From assembly GCA_037783415.1 (NCBI GenBank), contig JAZGTN010000025.1, positions 310,001-374,000 of the forward strand: 64,000 bases of DNA, written 5' to 3'. Positions 46,751-61,700 of the stretch are shown here, in pieces. This stretch comes from Leptasterias polaris. Taxonomy: Eukaryota > Echinodermata > Asteroidea > Forcipulatida > Asteriidae. The notes below the pieces were generated by a model. It searched no databases, was not told the origin of the DNA, and was given only the letters and a program-made list of their open reading frames with translations. Both the position numbers and the translations under genes were made by a program. Position 1 is the first letter of the stretch; each line of letters opens with the position of its first letter.

Positions 46751-49700
46751 ATATAAGAAAACCTGAGTATATAATAGCGGCAAGGAAACTGACATATAAG
46801 AAAACCTGAGTATATAATAGCGGCAAGGAAACTGACATATAAGAAAACCTGAGTATATAATAGCGGCAAGGAAACTGACGTATAAGAAAACCTGAGTATA
46901 TAATAGCGGCAAGGAAACTGACGTATAAGAAAACCTGAGTATATAATAGCGGCAAGGAAACTGACATATAAGAAAACCTGAGTATATAATAGCGGCAAGG
47001 AAACTGACGTATAAGAAAACCTGAGTATATAATAGCGGCAAGGAAACTGACATATAAGAAAACCTGAGTATATAATAGCGGCAAGGAAACTGACGTATAA
47101 GAAAACCTGAGTATATAATAGCGGCAAGGAAACTGACGTATAAGAAAACCTGAGTATATAATAGCGGCAAGGAAACTGACATATAAGAAAACCTGAGTAT
47201 ATAATAGCGGCAAGGAAACTGACGTATAAGAAAACCTGAGTATATAATAGCGGCAAGGAAACTGACGTATAAGAAAACCTGAGTATATAATAGCGGCAAG
47301 GAAACTGACATATAAGAAAACCTGAGTATATAATAGCGGCAAGGAAACTGACGTATAAGAAAACCTGAGTATATAATAGCGGCAAGGAAACTGACGTATA
47401 AGAAAACCTGAGTATATAATAGCGGCAAGGAAACTGACGTATAAGAAAACCTGAGTATATAATAGCGGCAAGGAAACTGACATATAAGAAAACCTGAGTA
47501 TATAATAGCGGCAAGGAAACTGACATATAAGAAAACCTGAGTATATAATAGCGGCAAGGAAACTGACATATAAGAAAACCTGAGTATATAATAGCGGCAA
47601 GGAAACTGACGTATAAGAAAACCTGAGTATATAATAGCGGCAAGGAAACTGACATATAAGAAAACCTGAGTATATAATAGCGGCAAGGAAACTGACATAT
47701 AAGAAAACCTGAGTATATAATAGCGGCAAGGAAACTGACATATAAGAAAACCTGAGTATATAATAGCGGCAAGGAAACTGACGTATAAGAAAACCTGAGT
47801 ATATAATAGCGGCAAGGAAACTGACGTATAAGAAAACCTGAGTATATAATAGCGGCAAGGAAACTGACATATAAGAAAACCTGAGTATATAATAGCGGCA
47901 AGGAAACTGACGTATAAGAAAACCTGAGTATATAATAGCGGCAAGGAAACTGACATATAAGAAAACCTGAGTATATAATAGCGGCAAGGAAACTGACGTA
48001 TAAGAAAACCTGAGTATATAATAGCGGCAAGGAAACTGACGTATAAGAAAACCTGAGTATATAATAGCGGCAAGGAAACTGACATATAAGAAAACCTGAG
48101 TATATAATAGCGGCAAGGAAACTGACGTATAAGAAAACCTGAGTATATAATAGCGGCAAGGAAACTGACGTATAAGAAAACCTGAGTATATAATAGCGGC
48201 AAGGAAACTGACATATAAGAAAACCTGAGTATATAATAGCGGCAAGGAAACTGACGTATAAGAAAACCTGAGTATATAATAGCGGCAAGGAAACTGACGT
48301 ATAAGAAAACCTGAGTATATAATAGCGGCAAGGAAACTGACGTATAAGAAAACCTGAGTATATAATAGCGGCAAGGAAACTGACATATAAGAAAACCTGA
48401 GTATATAATAGCGGCAAGGAAACTGACATATAAGAAAACCTGAGTATATAATAGCGGCAAGGAAACTGACATATAAGAAAACCTGAGTATATAATAGCGG
48501 CAAGGAAACTGACGTATAAGAAAACCTGAGTATATAATAGCGGCAAGGAAACTGACATATAAGAAAACCTGAGTATATAATAGCGGCAAGGAAACTGACA
48601 TATAAGAAAACCTGAGTATATAATAGCGGCAAGGAAACTGACATATAAGAAAACCTGAGTATATAATAGCGGCAAGGAAACTGACGTATAAGAAAACCTG
48701 AGTATATAATAGCGGCAAGGAAACTGACATATAAGAAAACCTGAGTATATAATAGCGGCAAGGAAACTGACGTATAAGAAAACCTGAGTATATAATAGCG
48801 GCAAGGAAACTGACGTATAAGAAAACCTGAGTATATAATAGCGGCAAGGAAACTGACATATAAGAAAACCTGAGTATATAATAGCGGCAAGGAAACTGAC
48901 ATATAAGAAAACCTGAGTATATAATAGCGGCAAGGAAACTGACGTATAAGAAAACCTGAGTATATAATAGCGGCAAGGAAACTGACGTATAAGAAAACCT
49001 GAGTATATAATAGCGGCAAGGAAACTGACATATAAGAAAACCTGAGTATATAATAGCGGCAAGGAAACTGACATATAAGAAAACCTGAGTATATAATAGC
49101 GGCAAGGAAACTGACATATAAGAAAACCTGAGTATATAATAGCGGCAAGGAAACTGACGTATAAGAAAACCTGAGTATATAATAGCGGCAAGGAAACTGA
49201 CATATAAGAAAACCTGAGTATATAATAGCGGCAAGGAAACTGACATATAAGAAAACCTGAGTATATAATAGCGGCAAGGAAACTGACATATAAGAAAACC
49301 TGAGTATATAATAGCGGCAAGGAAACTGACGTATAAGAAAACCTGAGTATATAATAGCGGCAAGGAAACTGACATATAAGAAAACCTGAGTATATAATAG
49401 CGGCAAGGAAACTGACATATAAGAAAACCTGAGTATATAATAGCGGCAAGGAAACTGACGTATAAGAAAACCTGAGTATATAATAGCGGCAAGGAAACTG
49501 ACGTATAAGAAAACCTGAGTATATAATAGCGGCAAGGAAACTGACATATAAGAAAACCTGAGTATATAATAGCGGCAAGGAAACTGACGTATAAGAAAAC
49601 CTGAGTATATAGTAGCGGCAAGGAAACTGACATATAAGAAAACCTGAGTATATAATAGCGGCAAGGAAACTGACATATAAGAAAACCTGAGTATATAATA

Positions 49701-52700
49701 GCGGCAAGGAAACTGACATATAAGAAAACCTGAGTATATAATAGCGGCAAGGAAACTGACGTATAAGAAAACCTGAGTATATAATAGCGGCAAGGAAACT
49801 GACATATAAGAAAACCTGAGTATATAATAGCGGCAAGGAAACTGACGTATAAGAAAACCTGAGTATATAATAGCGGCAAGGAAACTGACATATAAGAAAA
49901 CCTGAGTATATAATAGCGGCAAGGAAACTGACGTATAAGAAAACCTGAGTATATAATAGCGGCAAGGAAACTGACATATAAGAAAACCTGAGTATATAAT
50001 AGCGGCAAGGAAACTGACATATAAGAAAACCTGAGTATATAATAGCGGCAAGGAAACTGACATATAAGAAAACCTGAGTATATAATAGCGGCAAGGAAAC
50101 TGACGTATAAGAAAACCTGAGTATATAATAGCGGCAAGGAAACTGACATATAAGAAAACCTGAGTATATAATAGCGGCAAGGAAACTGACGTATAAGAAA
50201 ACCTGAGTATATAATAGCGGCAAGGAAACTGACGTATAAGAAAACCTGAGTATATAATAGCGGCAAGGAAACTGACGTATAAGAAAACCTGAGTATATAA
50301 TAGCGGCAAGGAAACTGACGTATAAGAAAACCTGAGTATATAATAGCGGCAAGGAAACTGACGTATAAGAAAACCTGAGTATATAATAGCGGCAAGGAAA
50401 CTGACATATAAGAAAACCTGAGTATATAATAGCGGCAAGGAAACTGACGTATAAGAAAACCTGAGTATATAATAGCGGCAAGGAAACTGACATATAAGAA
50501 AACCTGAGTATATAATAGCGGCAAGGAAACTGACGTATAAGAAAACCTGAGTATATAATAGCGGCAAGGAAACTGACGTATAAGAAAACCTGAGTATATA
50601 ATAGCGGCAAGGAAACTGACGTATAAGAAAACCTGAGTATATAATAGCGGCAAGGAAACTGACGTATAAGAAAACCTGAGTATATAATAGCGGCAAGGAA
50701 ACTGACGTATAAGAAAACCTGAGTATATAATAGCGGCAAGGAAACTGACGTATAAGAAAACCTGAGTATATAATAGCGGCAAGGAAACTGACGTATAAGA
50801 AAACCTGAGTATATAATAGCGGCAAGGAAACTGACGTATAAGAAAACCTGAGTATATAATAGCGGCAAGGAAACTGACATATAAGAAAACCTGAGTATAT
50901 AATAGCGGCAAGGAAACTGACGTATAAGAAAACCTGAGTATATAATAGCGGCAAGGAAACTGACGTATAAGAAAACCTGAGTATATAATAGCGGCAAGGA
51001 AACTGACGTATAAGAAAACCTGAGTATATAATAGCGGCAAGGAAACTGACATATAAGAAAACCTGAGTATATAATAGCGGCAAGGAAACTGACGTATAAG
51101 AAAACCTGAGTATATAATAGCGGCAAGGAAACTGACATATAAGAAAACCTGAGTATATAATAGCGGCAAGGAAACTGACGTATAAGAAAACCTGAGTATA
51201 TAATAGCGGCAAGGAAACTGACGTATAAGAAAACCTGAGTATATAATAGCGGCAAGGAAACTGACGTATAAGAAAACCTGAGTATATAATAGCGGCAAGG
51301 AAACTGACTATATAAGAAAACCTGAGTATATAATAGCGGCAAGGAAACTGACGTATAAGAAAACCTGAGTATATAATAGCGGCAAGGAAACTGACGTATA
51401 AGAAAACCTGAGTATATAATAGCGGCAAGGAAACTGACGTATAAGAAAACCTGAGTATATAATAGCGGCAAGGAAACTGACGTATAAGAAAACCTGAGTA
51501 TATAATAGCGGCAAGGAAACTGACGTATAAGAAAACCTGAGTATATAATAGCGGCAAGGAAACTGACGTATAAGAAAACCTGAGTATATAATAGCGGCAA
51601 GGAAACTGACGTATAAGAAAACCTGAGTATATAATAGCGGCAAGGAAACTGACGTATAAGAAAACCTGAGTATATAATAGCGGCAAGGAAACTGACGTAT
51701 AAGAAAACCTGAGTATATAATAGCGGCAAGGAAACTGACGTATAAGAAAACCTGAGTATATAATAGCGGCAAGGAAACTGACGTATAAGAAAACCTGAGT
51801 ATATAATAGCGGCAAGGAAACTGACGTATAAGAAAACCTGAGTATATAATAGCGGCAAGGAAACTGACGTATAAGAAAACCTGAGTATATAATAGCGGCA
51901 AGGAAACTGACGTATAAGAAAACCTGAGTATATAATAGCGGCAAGGAAACTGACGTATAAGAAAACCTGAGTATATAATAGCGGCAAGGAAACTGACGTA
52001 TAAGAAAACCTGAGTATATAATAGCGGCAAGGAAACTGACGTATAAGAAAACCTGAGTATATAATAGCGGCAAGGAAACTGACGTATAAGAAAACCTGAG
52101 TATATAATAGCGGCAAGGAAACTGACGTATAAGAAAACCTGAGTATATAATAGCGGCAAGGAAACTGACGTATAAGAAAACCTGAGTATATAATAGCGGC
52201 AAGGAAACTGACGTATAAGAAAACCTGAGTATATAATAGCGGCAAGGAAACTGACGTATAAGAAAACCTGAGTATATAATAGCGGCAAGGAAACTGACGT
52301 ATAAGAAAACCTGAGTATATAATAGCGGCAAGGAAACTGACGTATAAGAAAACCTGAGTATATAATAGCGGCAAGGAAACTGACGTATAAGAAAACCTGA
52401 GTATATAATAGCGGCAAGGAAACTGACGTATAAGAAAACCTGAGTATATAATAGCGGCAAGGAAACTGACGTATAAGAAAACCTGAGTATATAATAGCGG
52501 CAAGGAAACTGACGTATAAGAAAACCTGAGTATATAATAGCGGCAAGGAAACTGACGTATAAGAAAACCTGAGTATATAATAGCGGCAAGGAAACTGACG
52601 TATAAGAAAACCTGAGTATATAATAGCGGCAAGGAAACTGACGTATAAGAAAACCTGAGTATATAATAGCGGCAAGGAAACTGACGTATAAGAAAACCTG

Positions 52701-55700
52701 AGTATATAATAGCGGCAAGGAAACTGACGTATAAGAAAACCTGAGTATATAATAGCGGCAAGGAAACTGACGTATAAGAAAACCTGAGTATATAATAGCG
52801 GCAAGGAAACTGACGTATAAGAAAACCTGAGTATATAATAGCGGCAAGGAAACTGACGTATAAGAAAACCTGAGTATATAATAGCGGCAAGGAAACTGAC
52901 GTATAGAAAACCTGAGTATATAATAGCGGCAAGGAAACTGACGTATAAGAAAACCTGAGTATATAATAGCGGCAAGGAAACTGACGTATAAGAAAACCTG
53001 AGTATATAATAGCGGCAAGGAAACTGACGTATAAGAAAACCTGAGTATATAATAGCGGCAAGGAAACTGACGTATAAGAAAACCTGAGTATATAATAGCG
53101 GCAAGGAAACTGACGTATAAGAAAACCTGAGTATATAATAGCGGCAAGGAAACTGACGTATAAGAAAACCTGAGTATATAATAGCGGCAAGGAAACTGAC
53201 GTATAAGAAAACCTGAGTATATAATAGCGGCAAGGAAACTGACGTATAAGAAAACCTGAGTATATAATAGCGGCAAGGAAACTGACGTATAAGAAAACCT
53301 GAGTATATAATAGCGGCAAGGAAACTGACGTATAAGAAAACCTGAGTATATAATAGCGGCAAGGAAACTGACGTATAAGAAAACCTGAGTATATAATAGC
53401 GGCAAGGAAACTGACGTATAAGAAAACCTGAGTATATAATAGCGGCAAGGAAACTGACGTATAAGAAAACCTGAGTATATAATAGCGGCAAGGAAACTGA
53501 CGTATAAGAAAACCTGAGTATATAATAGCGGCAAGGAAACTGACGTATAAGAAAACCTGAGTATATAATAGCGGCAAGGAAACTGACGTATAAGAAAACC
53601 TGAGTATATAATAGCGGCAAGGAAACTGACGTATAAGAAAACCTGAGTATATAATAGCGGCAAGGAAACTGACGTATAAGAAAACCTGAGTATATAATAG
53701 CGGCAAGGAAACTGACGTATAAGAAAACCTGAGTATATAATAGCGGCAAGGAAACTGACGTATAAGAAAACCTGAGTATATAATAGCGGCAAGGAAACTG
53801 ACGTATAAGAAAACCTGAGTATATAATAGCGGCAAGGAAACTGACGTATAAGAAAACCTGAGTATATAATAGCGGCAAGGAAACTGACGTATAAGAAAAC
53901 CTGAGTATATAATAGCGGCAAGGAAACTGACGTATAAGAAAACCTGAGTATATAATAGCGGCAAGGAAACTGACGTATAAGAAAACCTGAGTATATAATA
54001 GCGGCAAGGAAACTGACTTATAAGAAAACCTGAGTATATAATAGCGGCAAGGAAACTGACGTATAAGAAAACCTGAGTATATAATAGCGGCAAGGAAACT
54101 GACTTATAAGAAAACCTGAGTATATAATAGCGGCAAGGAAACTGACTTATAAGAAAACCTGAGTATATAATAGCGGCAAGGAAACTGACGTATAAGAAAA
54201 CCTGAGTATATAATAGCGGCAAGGAAACTGACATATAAGAAAACCTGAGTATATAATAGCGGCAAGGAAACTGACGTATAAGAAAACCTGAGTATATAAT
54301 AGCGGCAAGGAAACTGACGTATAAGAAAACCTGAGTATATAATAGCGGCAAGGAAACTGACGTATAAGAAAACCTGAGTATATAATAGCGGCAAGGAAAC
54401 TGACTTATAAGAAAACCTGAGTATATAATAGCGGCAAGGAAACTGACGTATAAGAAAACCTGAGTATATAATAGCGGCAAGGAAACTGACTTATAAGAAA
54501 ACCTGAGTATATAATAGCGGCAAGGAAACTGACGTATAAGAAAACCTGAGTATATAATAGCGGCAAGGAAACTGACGTATAAGAAAACCTGAGTATATAA
54601 TAGCGGCAAGGAAACTGACGTATAAGAAAACCTGAGTATATAATAGCGGCAAGGAAACTGACGTATAAGAAAACCTGAGTATATAATAGCGGCAAGGAAA
54701 CTGACGTATAAGAAAACCTGAGTATATAATAGCGGCAAGGAAACTGACTTATAAGAAAACCTGAGTATATAATAGCGGCAAGGAAACTGACGTATAAGAA
54801 AACCTGAGTATATAATAGCGGCAAGGAAACTGACGTATAAGAAAACCTGAGTATATAATAGCGGCAAGGAAACTGACGTATAAGAAAACCTGAGTATATA
54901 ATAGCGGCAAGGAAACTGACGTATAAGAAAACCTGAGTATATAATAGCGGCAAGGAAACTGACGTATAAGAAAACCTGAGTATATAATAGCGGCAAGGAA
55001 ACTGACGTATAAGAAAACCTGAGTATATAATAGCGGCAAGGAAACTGACGTATAAGAAAACCTGAGTATATAATAGCGGCAAGGAAACTGACGTATAAGA
55101 AAACCTGAGTATATAATAGCGGCAAGGAAACTGACTTATAAGAAAACCTGAGTATATAATAGCGGCAAGGAAACTGACGTATAAGAAAACCTGAGTATAT
55201 AATAGCGGCAAGGAAACTGACGTATAAGAAAACCTGAGTATATAATAGCGGCAAGGAAACTGACGTATAAGAAAACCTGAGTATATAATAGCGGCAAGGA
55301 AACTGACGTATAAGAAAACCTGAGTATATAATAGCGGCAAGGAAACTGACGTATAAGAAAACCTGAGTATATAATAGCGGCAAGGAAACTGACGTATAAG
55401 AAAACCTGAGTATATAATAGCGGCAAGGAAACTGACGTATAAGAAAACCTGAGTATATAATAGCGGCAAGGAAACTGACGTATAAGAAAACCTGAGTATA
55501 TAATAGCGGCAAGGAAACTGACGTATAAGAAAACCTGAGTATATAATAGCGGCAAGGAAACTGACGTATAAGAAAACCTGAGTATATAATAGCGGCAAGG
55601 AAACTGACGTATAAGAAAACCTGAGTATATAATAGCGGCAAGGAAACTGACGTATAAGAAAACCTGAGTATATAATAGCGGCAAGGAAACTGACGTATAA

Positions 55701-58700
55701 GAAAACCTGAGTATATAATAGCGGCAAGGAAACTGACGTATAAGAAAACCTGAGTATATAATAGCGGCAAGGAAACTGACGTATAAGAAAACCTGAGTAT
55801 ATAATAGCGGCAAGGAAACTGACGTATAAGAAAACCTGAGTATATAATAGCGGCAAGGAAACTGACGTATAAGAAAACCTGAGTATATAATAGCGGCAAG
55901 GAAACTGACGTATAAGAAAACCTGAGTATATAATAGCGGCAAGGAAACTGACGTATAAGAAAACCTGAGTATATAATAGCGGCAAGGAAACTGACGTATA
56001 AGAAAACCTGAGTATATAATAGCGGCAAGGAAACTGACGTATAAGAAAACCTGAGTATATAATAGCGGCAAGGAAACTGACGTATAAGAAAACCTGAGTA
56101 TATAATAGCGGCAAGGAAACTGACGTATAAGAAAACCTGAGTATATAATAGCGGCAAGGAAACTGACGTATAAGAAAACCTGAGTATATAATAGCGGCAA
56201 GGAAACTGACGTATAAGAAAACCTGAGTATATAATAGCGGCAAGGAAACTGACGTATAAGAAAACCTGAGTATATAATAGCGGCAAGGAAACTGACGTAT
56301 AAGAAAACCTGAGTATATAATAGCGGCAAGGAAACTGACGTATAAGAAAACCTGAGTATATAATAGCGGCAAGGAAACTGACGTATAAGAAAACCTGAGT
56401 ATATAATAGCGGCAAGGAAACTGACGTATAAGAAAACCTGAGTATATAATAGCGGCAAGGAAACTGACGTATAAGAAAACCTGAGTATATAATAGCGGCA
56501 AGGAAACTGACGTATAAGAAAACCTGAGTATATAATAGCGGCAAGGAAACTGACGTATAAGAAAACCTGAGTATATAATAGCGGCAAGGAAACTGACGTA
56601 TAAGAAAACCTGAGTATATAATAGCGGCAAGGAAACTGACGTATAAGAAAACCTGAGTATATAATAGCGGCAAGGAAACTGACGTATAAGAAAACCTGAG
56701 TATATAATAGCGGCAAGGAAACTGACGTATAAGAAAACCTGAGTATATAATAGCGGCAAGGAAACTGACGTATAAGAAAACCTGAGTATATAATAGCGGC
56801 AAGGAAACTGACGTATAAGAAAACCTGAGTATATAATAGCGGCAAGGAAACTGACGTATAAGAAAACCTGAGTATATAATAGCGGCAAGGAAACTGACGT
56901 ATAAGAAAACCTGAGTATATAATAGCGGCAAGGAAACTGACGTATAAGAAAACCTGAGTATATAATAGCGGCAAGGAAACTGACGTATAAGAAACCTGAG
57001 TATATAATAGCGGCAAGGAAACTGACGTATAAGAAAACCTGAGTATATAATAGCGGCAAGGAAACTGACGTATAAGAAAACCTGAGTATATAATAGCGGC
57101 AAGGAAACTGACGTATAAGAAAACCTGAGTATATAATAGCGGCAAGGAAACTGACGTATAAGAAAACCTGAGTATATAATAGCGGCAAGGAAACTGACGT
57201 ATAAGAAAACCTGAGTATATAATAGCGGCAAGGAAACTGACGTATAAGAAAACCTGAGTATATAATAGCGGCAAGGAAACTGACGTATAAGAAAACCTGA
57301 GTATATAATAGCGGCAAGGAAACTGACGTATAAGAAAACCTGAGTATATAATAGCGGCAAGGAAACTGACGTATAAGAAAACCTGAGTATATAATAGCGG
57401 CAAGGAAACTGACGTATAAGAAAACCTGAGTATATAATAGCGGCAAGGAAACTGACGTATAAGAAAACCTGAGTATATAATAGCGGCAAGGAAACTGACG
57501 TATAAGAAAACCTGAGTATATAATAGCGGCAAGGAAACTGACGTATAAGAAAACCTGAGTATATAATAGCGGCAAGGAAACTGACGTATAAGAAAACCTG
57601 AGTATATAATAGCGGCAAGGAAACTGACGTATAAGAAAACCTGAGTATATAATAGCGGCAAGGAAACTGACGTATAAGAAAACCTGAGTATATAATAGCG
57701 GCAAGGAAACTGACGTATAAGAAAACCTGAGTATATAATAGCGGCAAGGAAACTGACGTATAAGAAAACCTGAGTATATAATAGCGGCAAGGAAACTGAC
57801 GTATAAGAAAACCTGAGTATATAATAGCGGCAAGGAAACTGACGTATAAGAAAACCTGAGTATATAATAGCGGCAAGGAAACTGACGTATAAGAAAACCT
57901 GAGTATATAATAGCGGCAAGGAAACTGACGTATAAGAAAACCTGAGTATATAATAGCGGCAAGGAAACTGACGTATAAGAAAACCTGAGTATATAATAGC
58001 GGCAAGGAAACTGACGTATAAGAAAACCTGAGTATATAATAGCGGCAAGGAAACTGACGTATAAGAAAACCTGAGTATATAATAGCGGCAAGGAAACTGA
58101 CGTATAAGAAAACCTGAGTATATAATAGCGGCAAGGAAACTGACGTATAAGAAAACCTGAGTATATAATAGCGGCAAGGAAACTGACGTATAAGAAAACC
58201 TGAGTATATAATAGCGGCAAGGAAACTGACTTATAAGAAAACCTGAGTATATAATAGCGGCAAGGAAACTGACGTATAAGAAAACCTGAGTATATAATAG
58301 CGGCAAGGAAACTGACGTATAAGAAAACCTGAGTATATAATAGCGGCAAGGAAACTGACGTATAAGAAAACCTGAGTATATAATAGCGGCAAGGAAACTG
58401 ACGTATAAGAAAACCTGAGTATATAATAGCGGCAAGGAAACTGACGTATAAGAAAACCTGAGTATATAATAGCGGCAAGGAAACTGACGTATAAGAAAAC
58501 CTGAGTATATAATAGCGGCAAGGAAACTGACGTATAAGAAAACCTGAGTATATAATAGCGGCAAGGAAACTGACGTATAAGAAAACCTGAGTATATAATA
58601 GCGGCAAGGAAACTGACGTATAAGAAAACCTGAGTATATAATAGCGGCAAGGAAACTGACGTATAAGAAAACCTGAGTATATAATAGCGGCAAGGAAACT

Positions 58701-61700
58701 GACGTATAAGAAAACCTGAGTATATAATAGCGGCAAGGAAACTGACGTATAAGAAAACCTGAGTATATAATAGCGGCAAGGAAACTGACGTATAAGAAAA
58801 CCTGAGTATATAATAGCGGCAAGGAAACTGACGTATAAGAAAACCTGAGTATATAATAGCGGCAAGGAAACTGACGTATAAGAAAACCTGAGTATATAAT
58901 AGCGGCAAGGAAACTGACGTATAAGAAAACCTGAGTATATAATAGCGGCAAGGAAACTGACGTATAAGAAAACCTGAGTATATAATAGCGGCAAGGAAAC
59001 TGACGTATAAGAAAACCTGAGTATATAATAGCGGCAAGGAAACTGACGTATAAGAAAACCTGAGTATATAATAGCGGCAAGGAAACTGACGTATAAGAAA
59101 ACCTGAGTATATAATAGCGGCAAGGAAACTGACGTATAAGAAAACCTGAGTATATAATAGCGGCAAGGAAACTGACGTATAAGAAAACCTGAGTATATAA
59201 TAGCGGCAAGGAAACTGACGTATAAGAAAACCTGAGTATATAATAGCGGCAAGGAAACTGACGTATAAGAAAACCTGAGTATATAATAGCGGCAAGGAAA
59301 CTGACGTATAAGAAAACCTGAGTATATAATAGCGGCAAGGAAACTGACGTATAAGAAAACCTGAGTATATAATAGCGGCAAGGAAACTGACGTATAAGAA
59401 AACCTGAGTATATAATAGCGGCAAGGAAACTGACGTATAAGAAAACCTGAGTATATAATAGCGGCAAGGAAACTGACGTATAAGAAAACCTGAGTATATA
59501 ATAGCGGCAAGGAAACTGACGTATAAGAAAACCTGAGTATATAATAGCGGCAAGGAAACTGACGTATAAGAAAACCTGAGTATATAATAGCGGCAAGGAA
59601 ACTGACGTATAAGAAAACCTGAGTATATAATAGCGGCAAGGAAACTGACGTATAAGAAAACCTGAGTATATAATAGCGGCAAGGAAACTGACGTATAAGA
59701 AAACCTGAGTATATAATAGCGGCAAGGAAACTGACGTATAAGAAAACCTGAGTATATAATAGCGGCAAGGAAACTGACGTATAAGAAAACCTGAGTATAT
59801 AATAGCGGCAAGGAAACTGACGTATAAGAAAACCTGAGTATATAATAGCGGCAAGGAAACTGACGTATAAGAAAACCTGAGTATATAATAGCGGCAAGGA
59901 AACTGACGTATAAGAAAACCTGAGTATATAATAGCGGCAAGGAAACTGACGTATAAGAAAACCTGAGTATATAATAGCGGCAAGGAAACTGACGTATAAG
60001 AAAACCTGAGTATATAATAGCGGCAAGGAAACTGACGTATAAGAAAACCTGAGTATATAATAGCGGCAAGGAAACTGACGTATAAGAAAACCTGAGTATA
60101 TAATAGCGGCAAGGAAACTGACGTATAAGAAAACCTGAGTATATAATAGCGGCAAGGAAACTGACGTATAAGAAAACCTGAGTATATAATAGCGGCAAGG
60201 AAACTGACGTATAAGAAAACCTGAGTATATAATAGCGGCAAGGAAACTGACGTATAAGAAAACCTGAGTATATAATAGCGGCAAGGAAACTGACGTATAA
60301 GAAAACCTGAGTATATAATAGCGGCAAGGAAACTGACGTATAAGAAAACCTGAGTATATAATAGCGGCAAGGAAACTGACGTATAAGAAAACCTGAGTAT
60401 ATAATAGCGGCAAGGAAACTGACGTATAAGAAAACCTGAGTATATAATAGCGGCAAGGAAACTGACGTATAAGAAAACCTGAGTATATAATAGCGGCAAG
60501 GAAACTGACGTATAAGAAAACCTGAGTATATAATAGCGGCAAGGAAACTGACGTATAAGAAAACCTGAGTATATAATAGCGGCAAGGAAACTGACGTATA
60601 AGAAAACCTGAGTATATAATAGCGGCAAGGAAACTGACGTATAAGAAAACCTGAGTATATAATAGCGGCAAGGAAACTGACGTATAAGAAAACCTGAGTA
60701 TATAATAGCGGCAAGGAAACTGACGTATAAGAAAACCTGAGTATATAATAGCGGCAAGGAAACTGACGTATAAGAAAACCTGAGTATATAATAGCGGCAA
60801 GGAAACTGACGTATAAGAAAACCTGAGTATATAATAGCGGCAAGGAAACTGACGTATAAGAAAACCTGAGTATATAATAGCGGCAAGGAAACTGACGTAT
60901 AAGAAAACCTGAGTATATAATAGCGGCAAGGAAACTGACGTATAAGAAAACCTGAGTATATAATAGCGGCAAGGAAACTGACGTATAAGAAAACCTGAGT
61001 ATATAATAGCGGCAAGGAAACTGACGTATAAGAAAACCTGAGTATATAATAGCGGCAAGGAAACTGACGTATAAGAAAACCTGAGTATATAATAGCGGCA
61101 AGGAAACTGACGTATAAGAAAACCTGAGTATATAATAGCGGCAAGGAAACTGACGTATAAGAAAACCTGAGTATATAATAGCGGCAAGGAAACTGACGTA
61201 TAAGAAAACCTGAGTATATAATAGCGGCAAGGAAACTGACGTATAAGAAAACCTGAGTATATAATAGCGGCAAGGAAACTGACGTATAAGAAAACCTGAG
61301 TATATAATAGCGGCAAGGAAACTGACGTATAAGAAAACCTGAGTATATAATAGCGGCAAGGAAACTGACGTATAAGAAAACCTGAGTATATAATAGCGGC
61401 AAGGAAACTGACGTATAAGAAAACCTGAGTATATAATAGCGGCAAGGAAACTGACGTATAAGAAAACCTGAGTATATAATAGCGGCAAGGAAACTGACGT
61501 ATAAGAAAACCTGAGTATATAATAGCGGCAAGGAAACTGACGTATAAGAAAACCTGAGTATATAATAGCGGCAAGGAAACTGACGTATAAGAAAACCTGA
61601 GTATATAATAGCGGCAAGGAAACTGACGTATAAGAAAACCTGAGTATATAATAGCGGCAAGGAAACTGACGTATAAGAAAACCTGAGTATATAATAGCGG

